A DNA stretch of 64,000 bases. It comes from Lachnospiraceae bacterium. GTDB taxonomy: Bacteria > Bacillota > Clostridia > Lachnospirales > Lachnospiraceae. The notes under the pieces are model-generated. The model was not told the origin of the DNA. It worked only from the letters and a program-made list of their open reading frames with translations, and did not search any database. Where the stretch lies: contig JAQVCW010000008.1 of assembly GCA_028689585.1 (NCBI GenBank), forward strand, positions 1-64,000, in the 5' to 3' direction. Made by a program: the position numbers and the translations under genes. Positions 25,789 to 35,400 of this stretch are shown piece after piece; the stretch's first letter is position 1; every line of letters begins with the position of its first letter.

Positions 25789-28203
25789 ATGGCAATCACT
25801 TACAACCACAGAGCCATTGAAGAAAAATGGAGAAAAAACTGGGAAGAAAACCCGGTGAATGTGGATGATGGAAAAAAACCAAAATATTACTGTCTGGATA
25901 TGTTTCCATATCCGTCAGGAAGCGGACTTCATGTAGGACACTGGAGAGGCTATGTGATCTCTGATGTATGGAGCCGTTATAAAATGATGCAGGGCTATTA
26001 TCTGATTCATCCCATGGGATGGGATGCTTTTGGTCTGCCGGCAGAGAACTATGCGATCAAGACAGGACAGCATCCGGCGATTTCCACTGCATCCAATATT
26101 AAAAATATTAAGCGTCAGATCAATCAGATTGCTTCTATTTATGACTGGGACAGAGAGGTCAATACCACCGATCCGGATTTCTATAAATGGACTCAGTGGA
26201 TTTTTGTAAAGATGTTCAAAGAGGGACTGGCTTATGAGAAGGAATTCCCCATCAACTGGTGTCCTTCCTGCAAGACCGGTCTGGCAAACGAAGAAGTAGT
26301 CAACGGAAAATGCGAGCGCTGCGGTACGGAAGTGACAAAGAAAAATCTGCGTCAGTGGATGCTGCGCATCACCAAGTATGCAGACCGTCTTCTGACGGAT
26401 CTGGACAAACTGGACTGGCCGGAGAAGGTAAAGAAGATGCAGGCTGACTGGATCGGAAAATCCTACGGCGCAGAAGTGGAATTTCCGGTAGAGGGCCGTG
26501 AGGAGAAAATCACCGTCTATACTACCAGACCGGACACCCTTCATGGAGCTACCTTTATGGTGCTGGCTCCGGAGCATGAGATGGCAAAGAGCCTGGCCAC
26601 CGATGAGACCAGGGAAGCAGTAGAACAGTATATCTATGATGCTTCCATGAAGTCCAATGTAGACCGTCTGCAGGACAAAGAAAAGACAGGCGTGTTCACC
26701 GGAACCTATGCAGTCAATCCGTTAAACGGCGCCAAAGTGCCAATCTGGCTGTCGGACTATGTACTGGCTGATTATGGTACCGGCGCGATCATGTGCGTAC
26801 CGGCTCATGATGACCGTGACTTTGAGTTTGCGACCAAATTCAATATTCCGATCGTTCAGGTCATTGCCAAGGACGGCAAAGAGATTGAAAATATGACGGA
26901 AGCCTATACGGCCGCTTCCGGAACGATGATCAATTCCGGCGAGTGGAACGGCATGGAATCTTCTGTACTGAAACAAGAAGCGCCGCTGATCATTGAGAAG
27001 ATGGGCATCGGACGTAAGACCACCAATTACAAGCTGCGTGACTGGGTATTCTCCAGACAGCGTTACTGGGGTGAGCCAATTCCGATCATTCACTGTCCGC
27101 ACTGCGGCAACGTGCCCGTGCCGGAAGAAGAGCTTCCGCTGCGCCTGCCTGAGGTAGAGTCTTATGAACCTACGGGAACCGGAGAATCACCGCTGGCGGA
27201 TATTGACGAGTGGGTGAACTGCAAGTGCCCAGTCTGCAAAGCTGCGTCAAAGCGTGAGACCAATACCATGCCTCAGTGGGCAGGTTCTTCCTGGTACTTC
27301 CTGCGTTATGTGGATCCTCATAATACTCAGGAGCTGGTATCCAAAGAAAATGCGGACAAATATCTTCCGGTAGATATGTATGTGGGCGGTGTGGAGCATG
27401 CCGTGCTGCATTTGCTGTATTCCAGATTCTACACCAAATTCCTGTACGATATCGGTGCAGTGGATTTCGAGGAGCCCTTTACCAAGCTGTTCAACCAGGG
27501 AATGATCAACGGTAAAAACGGAATCAAGATGAGTAAGTCCAAAGGAAATGTAGTTTCTCCGGATGATCTGGTAAATGATTACGGCTGTGATTCTCTGCGT
27601 ATGTATGAACTGTTCGTAGGACCGCCGGAACTGGATGCGGAATGGGATGACAGAGGAATCGACGGTGTATACCGTTTCCTGAGCAAATTCTACAACCTGG
27701 TCATGGACAACAAGGATAAAAACATGGCGGCCAGCAAAGAGATGATCAAGGCCCGTCACAAGATGATCCATATGATCACCCAGCGTCTGGAAAGCTTCAG
27801 CCTGAATACCGTAGTTTCCGGCTTCATGGAGAGCAACAATAACCTGACTGCTCTGGCAAAGAAAGAGGGCGGTCTGGATAAAGAAACATTGGAAGCAGCC
27901 GTTCTGATGCTGGCTCCCTTCGCTCCTCATATGGGGGAAGAGCTGTGGACAGAACTGGGACATACCGATTCCGTGTTCCATCACGAATGGCCGGAGCATG
28001 ACGAAGAAGCCATGAAGGATGACGAGATCGAGATTCCGGTACAGATTAACGGCAAGACCAGAATGGTAATCAGTGTCTTGGCGGATATTTCCAAAGAGGA
28101 TGCTATCGCAGCCGGAAAGGCAGCGCTTGGTGATAAGCTGACAGGAACCATTGTAAAGGAAATCTACGTACCGAAAAAGATTATTAATATTGTACAAAAG
28201 TAG
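25789..28203 (+). CDS. leuS: Leucyl-tRNA synthetase
   Basis: Charges tRNA-Leu; class Ia synthetase. 804 residues, normal bacterial length. HIGH region FPYPSGSGLHVGHWRGY, zinc finger-like CPSCKTG...CERCG, editing domain with TTRPDTLHGATFMVLAPEH, KMSKS loop GIKMSKSKGNVVSP, and the C-terminal anticodon and LeuS-C domains. ATG at 25789 is 8 nt after TTGGAGGA; an ATG at 25781 is out of frame. Confidence 0.99.
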   Translation: MAITYNHRAIEEKWRKNWEENPVNVDDGKKPKYYCLDMFPYPSGSGLHVGHWRGYVISDVWSRYKMMQGYYLIHPMGWDAFGLPAENYAIKTGQHPAISTASNIKNIKRQINQIASIYDWDREVNTTDPDFYKWTQWIFVKMFKEGLAYEKEFPINWCPSCKTGLANEEVVNGKCERCGTEVTKKNLRQWMLRITKYADRLLTDLDKLDWPEKVKKMQADWIGKSYGAEVEFPVEGREEKITVYTTRPDTLHGATFMVLAPEHEMAKSLATDETREAVEQYIYDASMKSNVDRLQDKEKTGVFTGTYAVNPLNGAKVPIWLSDYVLADYGTGAIMCVPAHDDRDFEFATKFNIPIVQVIAKDGKEIENMTEAYTAASGTMINSGEWNGMESSVLKQEAPLIIEKMGIGRKTTNYKLRDWVFSRQRYWGEPIPIIHCPHCGNVPVPEEELPLRLPEVESYEPTGTGESPLADIDEWVNCKCPVCKAASKRETNTMPQWAGSSWYFLRYVDPHNTQELVSKENADKYLPVDMYVGGVEHAVLHLLYSRFYTKFLYDIGAVDFEEPFTKLFNQGMINGKNGIKMSKSKGNVVSPDDLVNDYGCDSLRMYELFVGPPELDAEWDDRGIDGVYRFLSKFYNLVMDNKDKNMAASKEMIKARHKMIHMITQRLESFSLNTVVSGFMESNNNLTALAKKEGGLDKETLEAAVLMLAPFAPHMGEELWTELGHTDSVFHHEWPEHDEEAMKDDEIEIPVQINGKTRMVISVLADISKEDAIAAGKAALGDKLTGTIVKEIYVPKKIINIVQK

Positions 28204-28348
28204 AAAAACACAGCAATGGAGAAAGTATTAAAACAGAGAGAATGCTGAAATAAAATGAATGCTGAAACAGAGTGAATTCTGAAACAGAGAAAACACAAAA
28301 GCAAAAAAAAGCAGATAAAAAACAAATAGAAAAAGGCAGGAACCAGAT

Positions 28349-28966
28349 ATGGAATCCAATTATGAAAAACAGGTAATCGCAGCGAGAGCATTATTTCTGA
28401 ATTTTTCACAGGAGAAAATGATACAAAAGTTTTCTCTGCAGTGGGATGAACAGTATCTTTACCTGCCTTTTTTTCATTGGAACTGCAGGATAGACAGAGC
28501 CAGCGGCAGGATAACACTAAATACCGTGTCCGGCTCTGTGGATGGAGATTATGAACAGGTAATGACCATATATGATTATCTGTGTCATCCGGGAGAACTT
28601 CCGTCCCTGTCCGGCGAATGGTGTCCCCTGCAGTCTTTGCAGAGAACTTTGAGCAGTCCCAGCCCCGACAGGCTGTTTGGAGATTATGTCGGTCATTTTT
28701 CCGGCGCGGTGGACCGCCTCTGGCAGGCCTGTGAGGCAGTGGGGGGTGTCCGTATTTCCACTGCCCGCAGCGCAGATGTCAGTGTCCGCTTTCAAATATT
28801 CCCTCAGCTTCCGCTGGTTTTTCAGTTCTGGGATGGGGATGAAGAATTTGAACCGCGGATTATGCTGCTCTGGGATCGTAATTCTCTGAAGTTCCTGAAT
28901 TTTGAAACGCTGTATTATGTAGTCCGGATTCTGCTGGAGCTGCTCCTCACCTGCCAGGGCATCTGA
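28349..28966 (+). CDS. DUF3786-like protein
   Basis: 205-residue protein whose second half, FPQLPLVFQFWDGDEEFEP and LLWDRNSLKFLNFETLYYV, fits the DUF3786 family of anaerobic bacteria, function unknown. No signal peptide or membrane helix. GGCAGGAACCAGAT before the ATG is a weak ribosome site. The last codons and stop lie inside the left arm of the large palindrome starting at 28955, so that element fixes the C-terminus (CQGI). Confidence 0.7.
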   Translation: MESNYEKQVIAARALFLNFSQEKMIQKFSLQWDEQYLYLPFFHWNCRIDRASGRITLNTVSGSVDGDYEQVMTIYDYLCHPGELPSLSGEWCPLQSLQRTLSSPSPDRLFGDYVGHFSGAVDRLWQACEAVGGVRISTARSADVSVRFQIFPQLPLVFQFWDGDEEFEPRIMLLWDRNSLKFLNFETLYYVVRILLELLLTCQGI

Positions 28967-29167
28967 CTGTCTGGCACAGAAAAAGACCGCAGTCGCACAT
29001 TTGCAGGAGTCCTAAGCATCTTGTTCTCTGCAATGCGGCGATGGAATAAGAGGGCAAATTAGTCCCTCTTATTCCTGTCTGAGCAGTATTTCAGAGAGCT
29101 TAGATGCTCTTGAACTCCGAAACAGTGCTGCGCGGTCTTTTTCTGTGCCAGACGGTCAGATGCCCTG
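28955..29167. repeat. 213-nt palindromic element with three internal hairpins
   Basis: Terminal arms 28955-28990 and 29132-29167 are complementary over 36 nt with a single T/G difference that still pairs as G-U in RNA. Inside are three hairpins: TTGCAG..CTGCAA (about 29000-29035), GGAATAAGAGGG/CCCTCTTATTCC (29043-29054 / 29064-29075, perfect) and AGCAG..TTTC/GAAA..GCTGC (about 29083-29131). The result is a four-way-junction fold. It may be a MITE-like element, a structured RNA or an oversized bidirectional terminator. No target-site duplication seen. Confidence 0.75.
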
Positions 29168-29178
29168 ACTGGCATGCC

Positions 29179-29222
29179 GCGTCTGTCCATTTGTCGGAGA
29201 CAAATCCGTAATGAGCTGATGT
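29179..29222 (+). repeat. Dispersed 44-nt hairpin repeat, copy 1
   Basis: Matches 53700-53743 at 37 of 44 positions, same orientation. Core hairpin ATTTGTC-GGA-GACAAAT at 29189-29205. It sits immediately before the ribosome site of the secreted-protein gene at 29243. Confidence 0.75.
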
Positions 29223-29242
29223 TTCACACAAGGAGAAATGAT

Positions 29243-30139
29243 ATGAGAAAAAAATTAGGAATTATGTTATGTGCAGGCTGTATGGCATTGACCGCGGCGA
29301 ACTGTCCGGCGGCAGAGAAAAAGGAAACGGATGATCTGCTGCATCAGATTTTCCTGGCAAATGGTTTGGATGCCCTGATGGAGAACCATTCTAACGTATC
29401 AGCAAACTGTATGTTCTATGATACCGGGGGTTCCGTAGTATCGTCTTTTTATATTTACGGAGATGCAGACCTCTATGTCCGGGAAGACAGCAATTCCAAT
29501 GTCTGGATTCTTGGCAACGGGGAAGAATACGGATTTGATTCGGAAACGAGCACGGCATATCATAGCCTGTTTATGGATGGAGTCTATGAGCCTTATCATC
29601 AGGATACCCGTGCCTGGGCAATGATGCAGGACTGGGATGAGGGGCAGGAATATACCTCTTCTGAGCAGGATGGGGTACTGACGGTGGAAGTGACAGCAGA
29701 TGCACAGACTGTGAAAGAGAGTAATGAAGAAGCAGAGGCAATACAGCAGATGGAGGATACGGACAGTCTGATATTCCAGTATCAGGTAGACCAAAAGACA
29801 CTGGAACTTCTGCATTATGCAGATTTTATTGAGAAACAGGATGGCAGCCGTGTGGAAGAAGAGACGATGGTGATTTCCTATGACGGGGAGGCTTATGAAC
29901 CGACACAGGAACTGAGGGATGCGGTATTTGGTGACGATCTTCGAACAATCACCATTATAGCGGATCCGGGAACCGCTCAGGAAACTACCTATACACAGAC
30001 GGTGACCAAAGGCGGAAAGGTCAATTTCTATCCGGCAGATGGTTATGAAAACCTGTATGTGGATGAAGCCTGTACACAACGGAAGGAAGCGGAATTGGAT
30101 CAGGATGAAGATGCAACTTATTATACAAAGCAAGAATAA
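29243..30139 (+). CDS. Secreted protein of unknown function
   Basis: 298 residues with a signal peptide (MRKKLGIMLCAGCMALTAA; cleavage probably near PAA-EKK). The mature part is acidic and beta-rich, with no Cys after the signal. Its C-terminus (ITIIADPGTAQETTY, GKVNFYPADGYENLYVDEA) looks like a small surface beta-domain of the kind found in Gram-positive exoproteins. Start at ATG 29243 after AAGGAG; the longer frame from 29174 crosses the repeat. Not recognised further. Confidence 0.78.
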   Translation: MRKKLGIMLCAGCMALTAANCPAAEKKETDDLLHQIFLANGLDALMENHSNVSANCMFYDTGGSVVSSFYIYGDADLYVREDSNSNVWILGNGEEYGFDSETSTAYHSLFMDGVYEPYHQDTRAWAMMQDWDEGQEYTSSEQDGVLTVEVTADAQTVKESNEEAEAIQQMEDTDSLIFQYQVDQKTLELLHYADFIEKQDGSRVEEETMVISYDGEAYEPTQELRDAVFGDDLRTITIIADPGTAQETTYTQTVTKGGKVNFYPADGYENLYVDEACTQRKEAELDQDEDATYYTKQE

Positions 30140-30216
30140 AAGTGTGCTTCGCATTCTCTGCGAGCCAGTTTCCTTAGCAGCACAGTTTTTGTTCCGCGCG
30201 TAGCCGCGCATCCATA

Positions 30217-30266
30217 AGAACTGCCCGGCAGCGTGTTTGGTGCTGCCGGGCAGTTCTATTTTCTTT
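30217..30266. terminator. Strong terminator between convergent genes
   Basis: AGAACTGCCCGGCAGC (30217-30232) and GCTGCCGGGCAGTTCT (30242-30257) pair perfectly over 16 bp with a 9-nt loop, followed by ATTTTCTTT. Confidence 0.9.
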
Positions 30267-30352
30267 CAGGATAAAGCCTTCGGCGGATTGCAGAGCGGCT
30301 TATAACAGGTACGCCGTGGCTCACTTGAGTGCACAGGAATCGCTTCCCAATA

Positions 30353-32092
30353 TCATTCCACCAGAGAAATACCCGAGATATCGGAATCTATCACCATGGA
30401 ATAGTTTGTATAGTAGACCACAAAGCCCGGTTTGGCACCATTCGGTTTTTTGACCTGCTTTCTCTCCACATAATCAATTTCCACCTTGTCCGAATTGCGG
30501 TTTTTGGAATAATAGGCCGCTAATCGGGCGGCATCTTCGAAGGTGCGGTCCGGGATTTCTTCGCCTTTGCTCTTGAGCACCACATGAGAACCGGGTGCGC
30601 CCTTCGCATGAAACCACCAGTCGCCGCCGGAGGCGAATTTAAAAGTCAGCTCATCATTCTGAAAATTATTTTTCCCCACATAGATGTCATATCCATCCGC
30701 GGAACGGTAGTAAAACGGCCTGGAGGTGATCTTTATTTTTTTGCCGGTATATTTTCTGCGGATATAACCGGCATCGGTCAGCTCTTCCTTTACCTGGACC
30801 AGATCCTCTTCCGAAAGTGCAATGTCCATCAGGGTATTGACCGATTCCAGGTGGTCGATCTCTGCTTTCGTCTCCTGGATCAGCTCGGTCAGGGCTTCAC
30901 AGGTACGCTTCAGCTTATTGTATTTATCAAAATATTTCTTCGCATTTTCCGATGCGGACAAGGTATCGTCCAGCGGGATCGTGATCATCTCATTGGTGTA
31001 GTAGTTCAGCGCATCCAGTTTCTTTGCGCCGGGCTCTGTGCTATAACCATAGGTGTGAAGCAGCTCGCCGTAGACCTTATACTTGTCCCTCTTTTCGGTA
31101 TCCTTTAGCTGTTTGGCCTGCAGCTCATATTTCTTGCGGTTGCGGTCCAGGGCTGTGGTGACGATGCGGCGCAGGTCGGAAGACTTCTGACGGATCCGCG
31201 TCACTGTGTTTTTCATGGCATAATACTGTTCCAGAACCTGAGAAATAGATTCGAATTTCTGAATCTCATGATCTTCGTACATGGTCAGAGGCAGGGAAGA
31301 AAATTCCACCGGAACTTTTTTTTCATCATAGATAATACAGGGCTGGAAATTCCCCTGTTTGACCTCTTCCATCAAAAGAGAAAAAATATGGTACAGATGA
31401 AGCTGTTCCAGTTCACCGTAGGAATTGGCGCTCCGGGCGGATTCCAGAGAGGCGCGGTGGCAGAGCTCTTCTGCAATCACCGGGCTGATGCCGGTATAGG
31501 TATTGTAAATGGCCTTTGCCAGCGGCATGGGCCTGGAAAAGACTTCTGCTTTAAATTCTTCTTCGCCGGTGTCCAGGGGATTGCATTTGTGCTGCGTCTC
31601 CGGAATAAAATAAGGCCGTCCCGGCAGCACCTCACGTACCGAACTGGTCTGAGCGGAGATGTGTTTAATGCTGTCAATGATGCGGTTCTGATCATCACAG
31701 AAAATAATATTGCTGTATTTTCCCATCAATTCCAGGATCAGCTCTTTGCGGCACAGATCGCCCATATCATCATAGTGCTCAATCTCAAAATGAATGATGC
31801 GTTCCAGTCCCGGCTGCCAGACGCGGATGATTTTGCCGCTGCCCACATGCTTGCGCAGCAGCATACAGAAATTCGGTGCGGTCATGGGACTTGGTTTATT
31901 GGTTTCGGTGATATAGATCAGCGGAAGGCTGGCGCCTGCTGACATCAAAAGCCTGGTCTGTCCGCTGGTTCCTTTCAGGGTTAAAAGAAGCTCATCGTTT
32001 TCCGGCTGCGCTATCTTACTGATTCTGGCATCCTGAAGCCGGGAATTCAAATCCCGGACCACATTTGCTATGGTGATTCCGTCTAAAGCCAT
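30353..32092 (-). CDS. rqcH: Rqc2-type ribosome quality control protein RqcH (NFACT)
   Basis: Binds stalled 50S-peptidyl-tRNA complexes and directs addition of alanine tails that mark the chain for decay. 579 residues, normal length. NFACT-N (MALDGITIANVVRDLN), coiled-coil middle (QLKDTEKRDKYKVYGELLHT, then EALTELIQETKAEIDHLES) and the C-terminal NFACT-R domain (DGYDIYVGKNNFQNDELTF; WWFHAKGAPGSHVVL). Start at ATG 32092 behind AGGAGGAATCATAC; the longer frame is not family-like. Older annotations call it fibronectin-binding protein. Confidence 0.96.
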   Translation of the reverse strand: MALDGITIANVVRDLNSRLQDARISKIAQPENDELLLTLKGTSGQTRLLMSAGASLPLIYITETNKPSPMTAPNFCMLLRKHVGSGKIIRVWQPGLERIIHFEIEHYDDMGDLCRKELILELMGKYSNIIFCDDQNRIIDSIKHISAQTSSVREVLPGRPYFIPETQHKCNPLDTGEEEFKAEVFSRPMPLAKAIYNTYTGISPVIAEELCHRASLESARSANSYGELEQLHLYHIFSLLMEEVKQGNFQPCIIYDEKKVPVEFSSLPLTMYEDHEIQKFESISQVLEQYYAMKNTVTRIRQKSSDLRRIVTTALDRNRKKYELQAKQLKDTEKRDKYKVYGELLHTYGYSTEPGAKKLDALNYYTNEMITIPLDDTLSASENAKKYFDKYNKLKRTCEALTELIQETKAEIDHLESVNTLMDIALSEEDLVQVKEELTDAGYIRRKYTGKKIKITSRPFYYRSADGYDIYVGKNNFQNDELTFKFASGGDWWFHAKGAPGSHVVLKSKGEEIPDRTFEDAARLAAYYSKNRNSDKVEIDYVERKQVKKPNGAKPGFVVYYTNYSMVIDSDISGISLVE

Positions 32093-32143
32093 GTATGATT
32101 CCTCCTGTAGCGCACCTGCTTCCTGGTTGGATGGGGGTGCGGC

Positions 32144-32183
32144 TTTCTGTTTCTTCCTTTTATTATAAAGAAAGAAACAGAAA
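32144..32183. promoter_or_regulatory. Inverted repeat across the rqcH start region
   Basis: TTTCTGTTTCTT (32144-32155) and AAGAAACAGAAA (32172-32183), perfect 12-bp arms with a 16-nt centre that contains the rqcH -10. Operator-like position. Confidence 0.5.
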
Positions 32184-32189
32184 AAGCAA
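32162..32189 (-). promoter_or_regulatory. Promoter of rqcH
   Basis: On the minus strand TTGCTT (32189-32184), 16-nt spacer, TATAAT (32167-32162). Confidence 0.55.
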
Positions 32190-32322
32190 CAGGAAAATGG
32201 AAAGTATTGCACCTGCAGCATACCCGGGGCAGCCGCCCGGAAGCTGTGCGTCAGGTAAAAGGCTGAATTGCAGCGAGAAATAAGGTTATGAAAATAAAAG
32301 AGTAGTAAAACATTTCCACCAG

Positions 32323-32331
32323 TGGTATAAT
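32323..32331 (+). promoter_or_regulatory. Extended -10 promoter ahead of the c-di-GMP riboswitch
   Basis: TGGTATAAT: TATAAT at 32326-32331 with a TGn extension, about 20 nt before the riboswitch core. Confidence 0.65.
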
Positions 32332-32349
32332 GACAGTAAATGGAAAAGA

Positions 32350-32430
32350 AATAAGGCAAAATCGGAGCAATTCGATGACGCAAAACTACAGGGTCTTTTC
32401 ATTCGGATAAGATAGCCAGTTGCTGACGTT
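32350..32430 (+). promoter_or_regulatory. Cyclic-di-GMP class I (GEMM-I) riboswitch
   Basis: Aptamer that binds c-di-GMP. The conserved blocks occur in order: GGCAAA (32355), CGG-AGCAATT-CG (P2 loop), GATGACGCAAAACTACAGGG (32375-32394), P3 region, then GATAGCCAGTTGCTGA. These match the GEMM-I consensus of clostridial aptamers, including GACGCAAA-CTA-AGGG and GCCAG. It lies directly upstream of a gene with GGDEF and EAL domains, fitting feedback by the messenger on its own metabolism. Whether binding turns expression on or off is not clear from sequence. Confidence 0.9.
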
Positions 32431-32433
32431 TAC

Positions 32434-32460
32434 GGCCTTGCGAAAGCAGGGCCTTACTTT
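32434..32460 (+). terminator. Riboswitch expression platform, weak terminator
   Basis: GGCCTTGC-GAAA-GCAGGGCC (32434-32453), eight pairs with one G-U, followed by TTACTTT. The U-tract is weak. It begins a few nt after the aptamer. Confidence 0.55.
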
Positions 32461-32496
32461 GGTATCAGGTAAAACAGCAAGAGGAGAATTCTTAAA

Positions 32497-35400
32497 ATGT
32501 TAAAACGTACTGTTCTGGTAGTAGATGACCAGTCTGTAAATCGAAAAATACTGGGTAAAATCCTAAATGATGAATATGATGTACTCTATGCTGTGAATGG
32601 AAAAGAGGCAATGAAGCAGCTTACGAAGCATACAGATATCATTTCGGCCGTGCTGCTGGATATTGTCATGCCGGTGATGGATGGCTACGCAGTTCTGGAG
32701 GCGATGGAACGGGATGCAAAGCTTTCTAAGATACCCGTCATTGTATCTTCCCAGAAGGATGGAGATGAAGCAGAGGTATATGCACTTTCTCTGGGGGCTC
32801 AGGATTTTATCGCCAAGCCATACAAAGTGGACATCATTCGGCACAGACTGAAAAACACCATCCGGCTGAGAGAGACTGCAGCGATGATCAACAAAGCTGA
32901 GCGAGACGAATTGACGGGTCTGTACAATAAGCAGTTTTTTCTGGAAAAAGTGAAGGATTATCTGATACAGAATCCCGAAAGTTCCTATGACCTGCTCTGC
33001 TTTGGTATCGAACAGCTCAAGCTGATCAGCGATACATTTGGCACAGCAAAAGGAGAAGGCATGCTGCGCTATCTGGCGAATCTGCTGCAGGAAATCAGCG
33101 GAGACATCCATCTTAGCGGAAGATTCGTAAATGATACCTTTTATCTTGTACTGCCTCATCAGGAGAACTACAGCAATGAACTGTTTGAGCGCTGGAAAGA
33201 AAAACTGAAAAAATTCCCTGTTGATATGGATGTGAAGGTTTACTGCGGAATTTATTATATTCATGATTCCTCCCTGCCGGTCAGTATCATGTGCGACCGG
33301 GCACAGATGGCTGCGGAGAAGAACCGGGGAAAATACGATGCCTATTATACCTATTATGATGATTCCCTCCGGCAGAAGCTGGTGGAGGAGCAGTTCATCA
33401 CCAGTACGATGCAGACAGCACTGGATCAGCATCAGTTCCAGGTATATTATCAGCCAAAATACGATCTGAATACAGAGGTGATTGCCGGGGCAGAGGCCCT
33501 GGTGCGCTGGATTCATCCGGAGAAGGGCTTTTTATCACCAGGTGCTTTTATCCCTCTGTTTGAGACCAATGGATTTATTACCCAACTGGACAAATATGTA
33601 TGGGAAAGGGCCTGTCAGGATATCCGTTCCTGGATGGACATGGGACTCCCGCCGGTATCGGTATCCGTGAACGTGTCCAGAGCGGATATCTATAATCCCA
33701 AGCTGACGGATATTCTGCTGGCACTGGTTGCCAAATATCAGATTCCGATTCAGTATCTGCATCTGGAAATTACCGAATCGGCATATACCGATAATGCGGA
33801 GCAGATCATAGCAGTGGTAAATAAACTGCGGCAGCTTGGTTTTATCATTGAGATGGATGATTTTGGAAGTGGATACTCTTCGCTTAATATGCTGGCGGAT
33901 ATGCCTGTGGATGTGCTGAAGCTGGATATGAAATTTATTCAGAATGAATCCCGAAAAGCTTCCGGCAAGGGAATACTCAGTTTTGTAATCAGTCTCGCAA
34001 AGTGGCTGAATCTTGCTGTGGTGGCAGAAGGAGTGGAGACCAGTCAGCAGATAGCCTCTCTGCGATCGATGGACTGCAATTATGTCCAGGGATTTTATTA
34101 CGCAAAGCCCATGCCGAAGAGGGATTTTGAGGTCCTGCTGAAAACTTCCAGGGTTACCGAAATGATCTGCACCAGCAGAACCGTGGAGCAGTATGTGGAA
34201 ATAGAGCCTCAGGAACCGGTATGTCAAAAGGAAAGAGAAATACTGGTGGTGGATGATATTGAAGTGAACCGGGCCGTGCTGGCATCCACATTTATGGACG
34301 AGTACACCGTAATTGAGGCAGAGAATGGAGAGCAGGCATGGAACTATCTGGAAAAGTATTATGACAGAATTGATGTGATCATGCTGGATCTTTTGATGCC
34401 GGTTATGGACGGATTTCAGATGCTGGCCAAGATCCGTGCAGATGAACGGACCAGACATATGCCGGTCATCATTATTTCTCAGGGAGACGTGAACAGTGAA
34501 CAGCGGGCTCTGGAGATGCAGGCGGATGATTTTATTTCGAAACCCTATAAGCCGGATATTATCCGTCACAGAGTTAAGAATGTGATTGCCAGATATCAAC
34601 TGGAGCGAATCAGGACGGAATATCAGGAAAGCTCCGAAGAGGCGGCGGAATTCGGAGGGACAAAAGAAGAGAAAGTACACTGCTATCTGAAAACTTTAAA
34701 ACCGTATTTTGATATCGTGCGTCTGGTGGATCCTAAGCGTACTATAGTTTATGAGACAGATGATGGGACGGAGTGTGACCTTCATTCCTGCTATTCTGTA
34801 TGGGGAAAGACAAGCCGATGCAACAACTGTATTTCTCTGAAGGCATTTGAAAAGGGCGGGAGATGCAATAAACTGGAATATTCCAAGGATGGACTGTATT
34901 TTGTGATTTCAGAATATGTATCTTACGGAGAGCATGGAGCGGTCATAGAGATGGTTACCAAGCTGGACGATGAATACGTTGACAATGTGTTCGATAAAGA
35001 ACTTTTGTATTTCCGGCTGAATAAGATCAACCAGCAGTTGGAATATGATGAGCTGACCGGGGTTTACAACCGCAGGCACATTGACATTTATCTGGAGCGT
35101 TATGTGGAAAACGGCCGGAAGCATAAGAAAGATATCGGGATTGCCATGATTGATATCGACTGCTTCAAAACGCTGAATGATACCTATGGTCATCTGACCG
35201 GGGATGAGGCGCTCAAATGTGTTGCAAAGATTCTGGAGACAAACATTGCCCTGAGCAAAGGAGATTTCGTGGCCCGTTTTGGCGGTGATGAGTTTATCAT
35301 CGTATGCCGTGATATTTCACCTCAGGTATTTCGAAGGAGAATAGCGGCGGTGTCCAAACTGACCAGACATATCATAACAGAAGACGGGCTCGCGGTAGAT

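Noticed and set aside
28221-28300. Short tandem AATGCTGAAACAGAG repeats before the DUF3786-like gene
   Set aside because: Three imperfect copies, low complexity and no symmetry or promoter match; nothing beyond simple repeats.
33535-34680. 381-codon minus-strand frame inside the c-di-GMP regulator
   Set aside because: Runs through EAL and REC2 domains on the plus strand; Arg/His/Leu-rich shadow.
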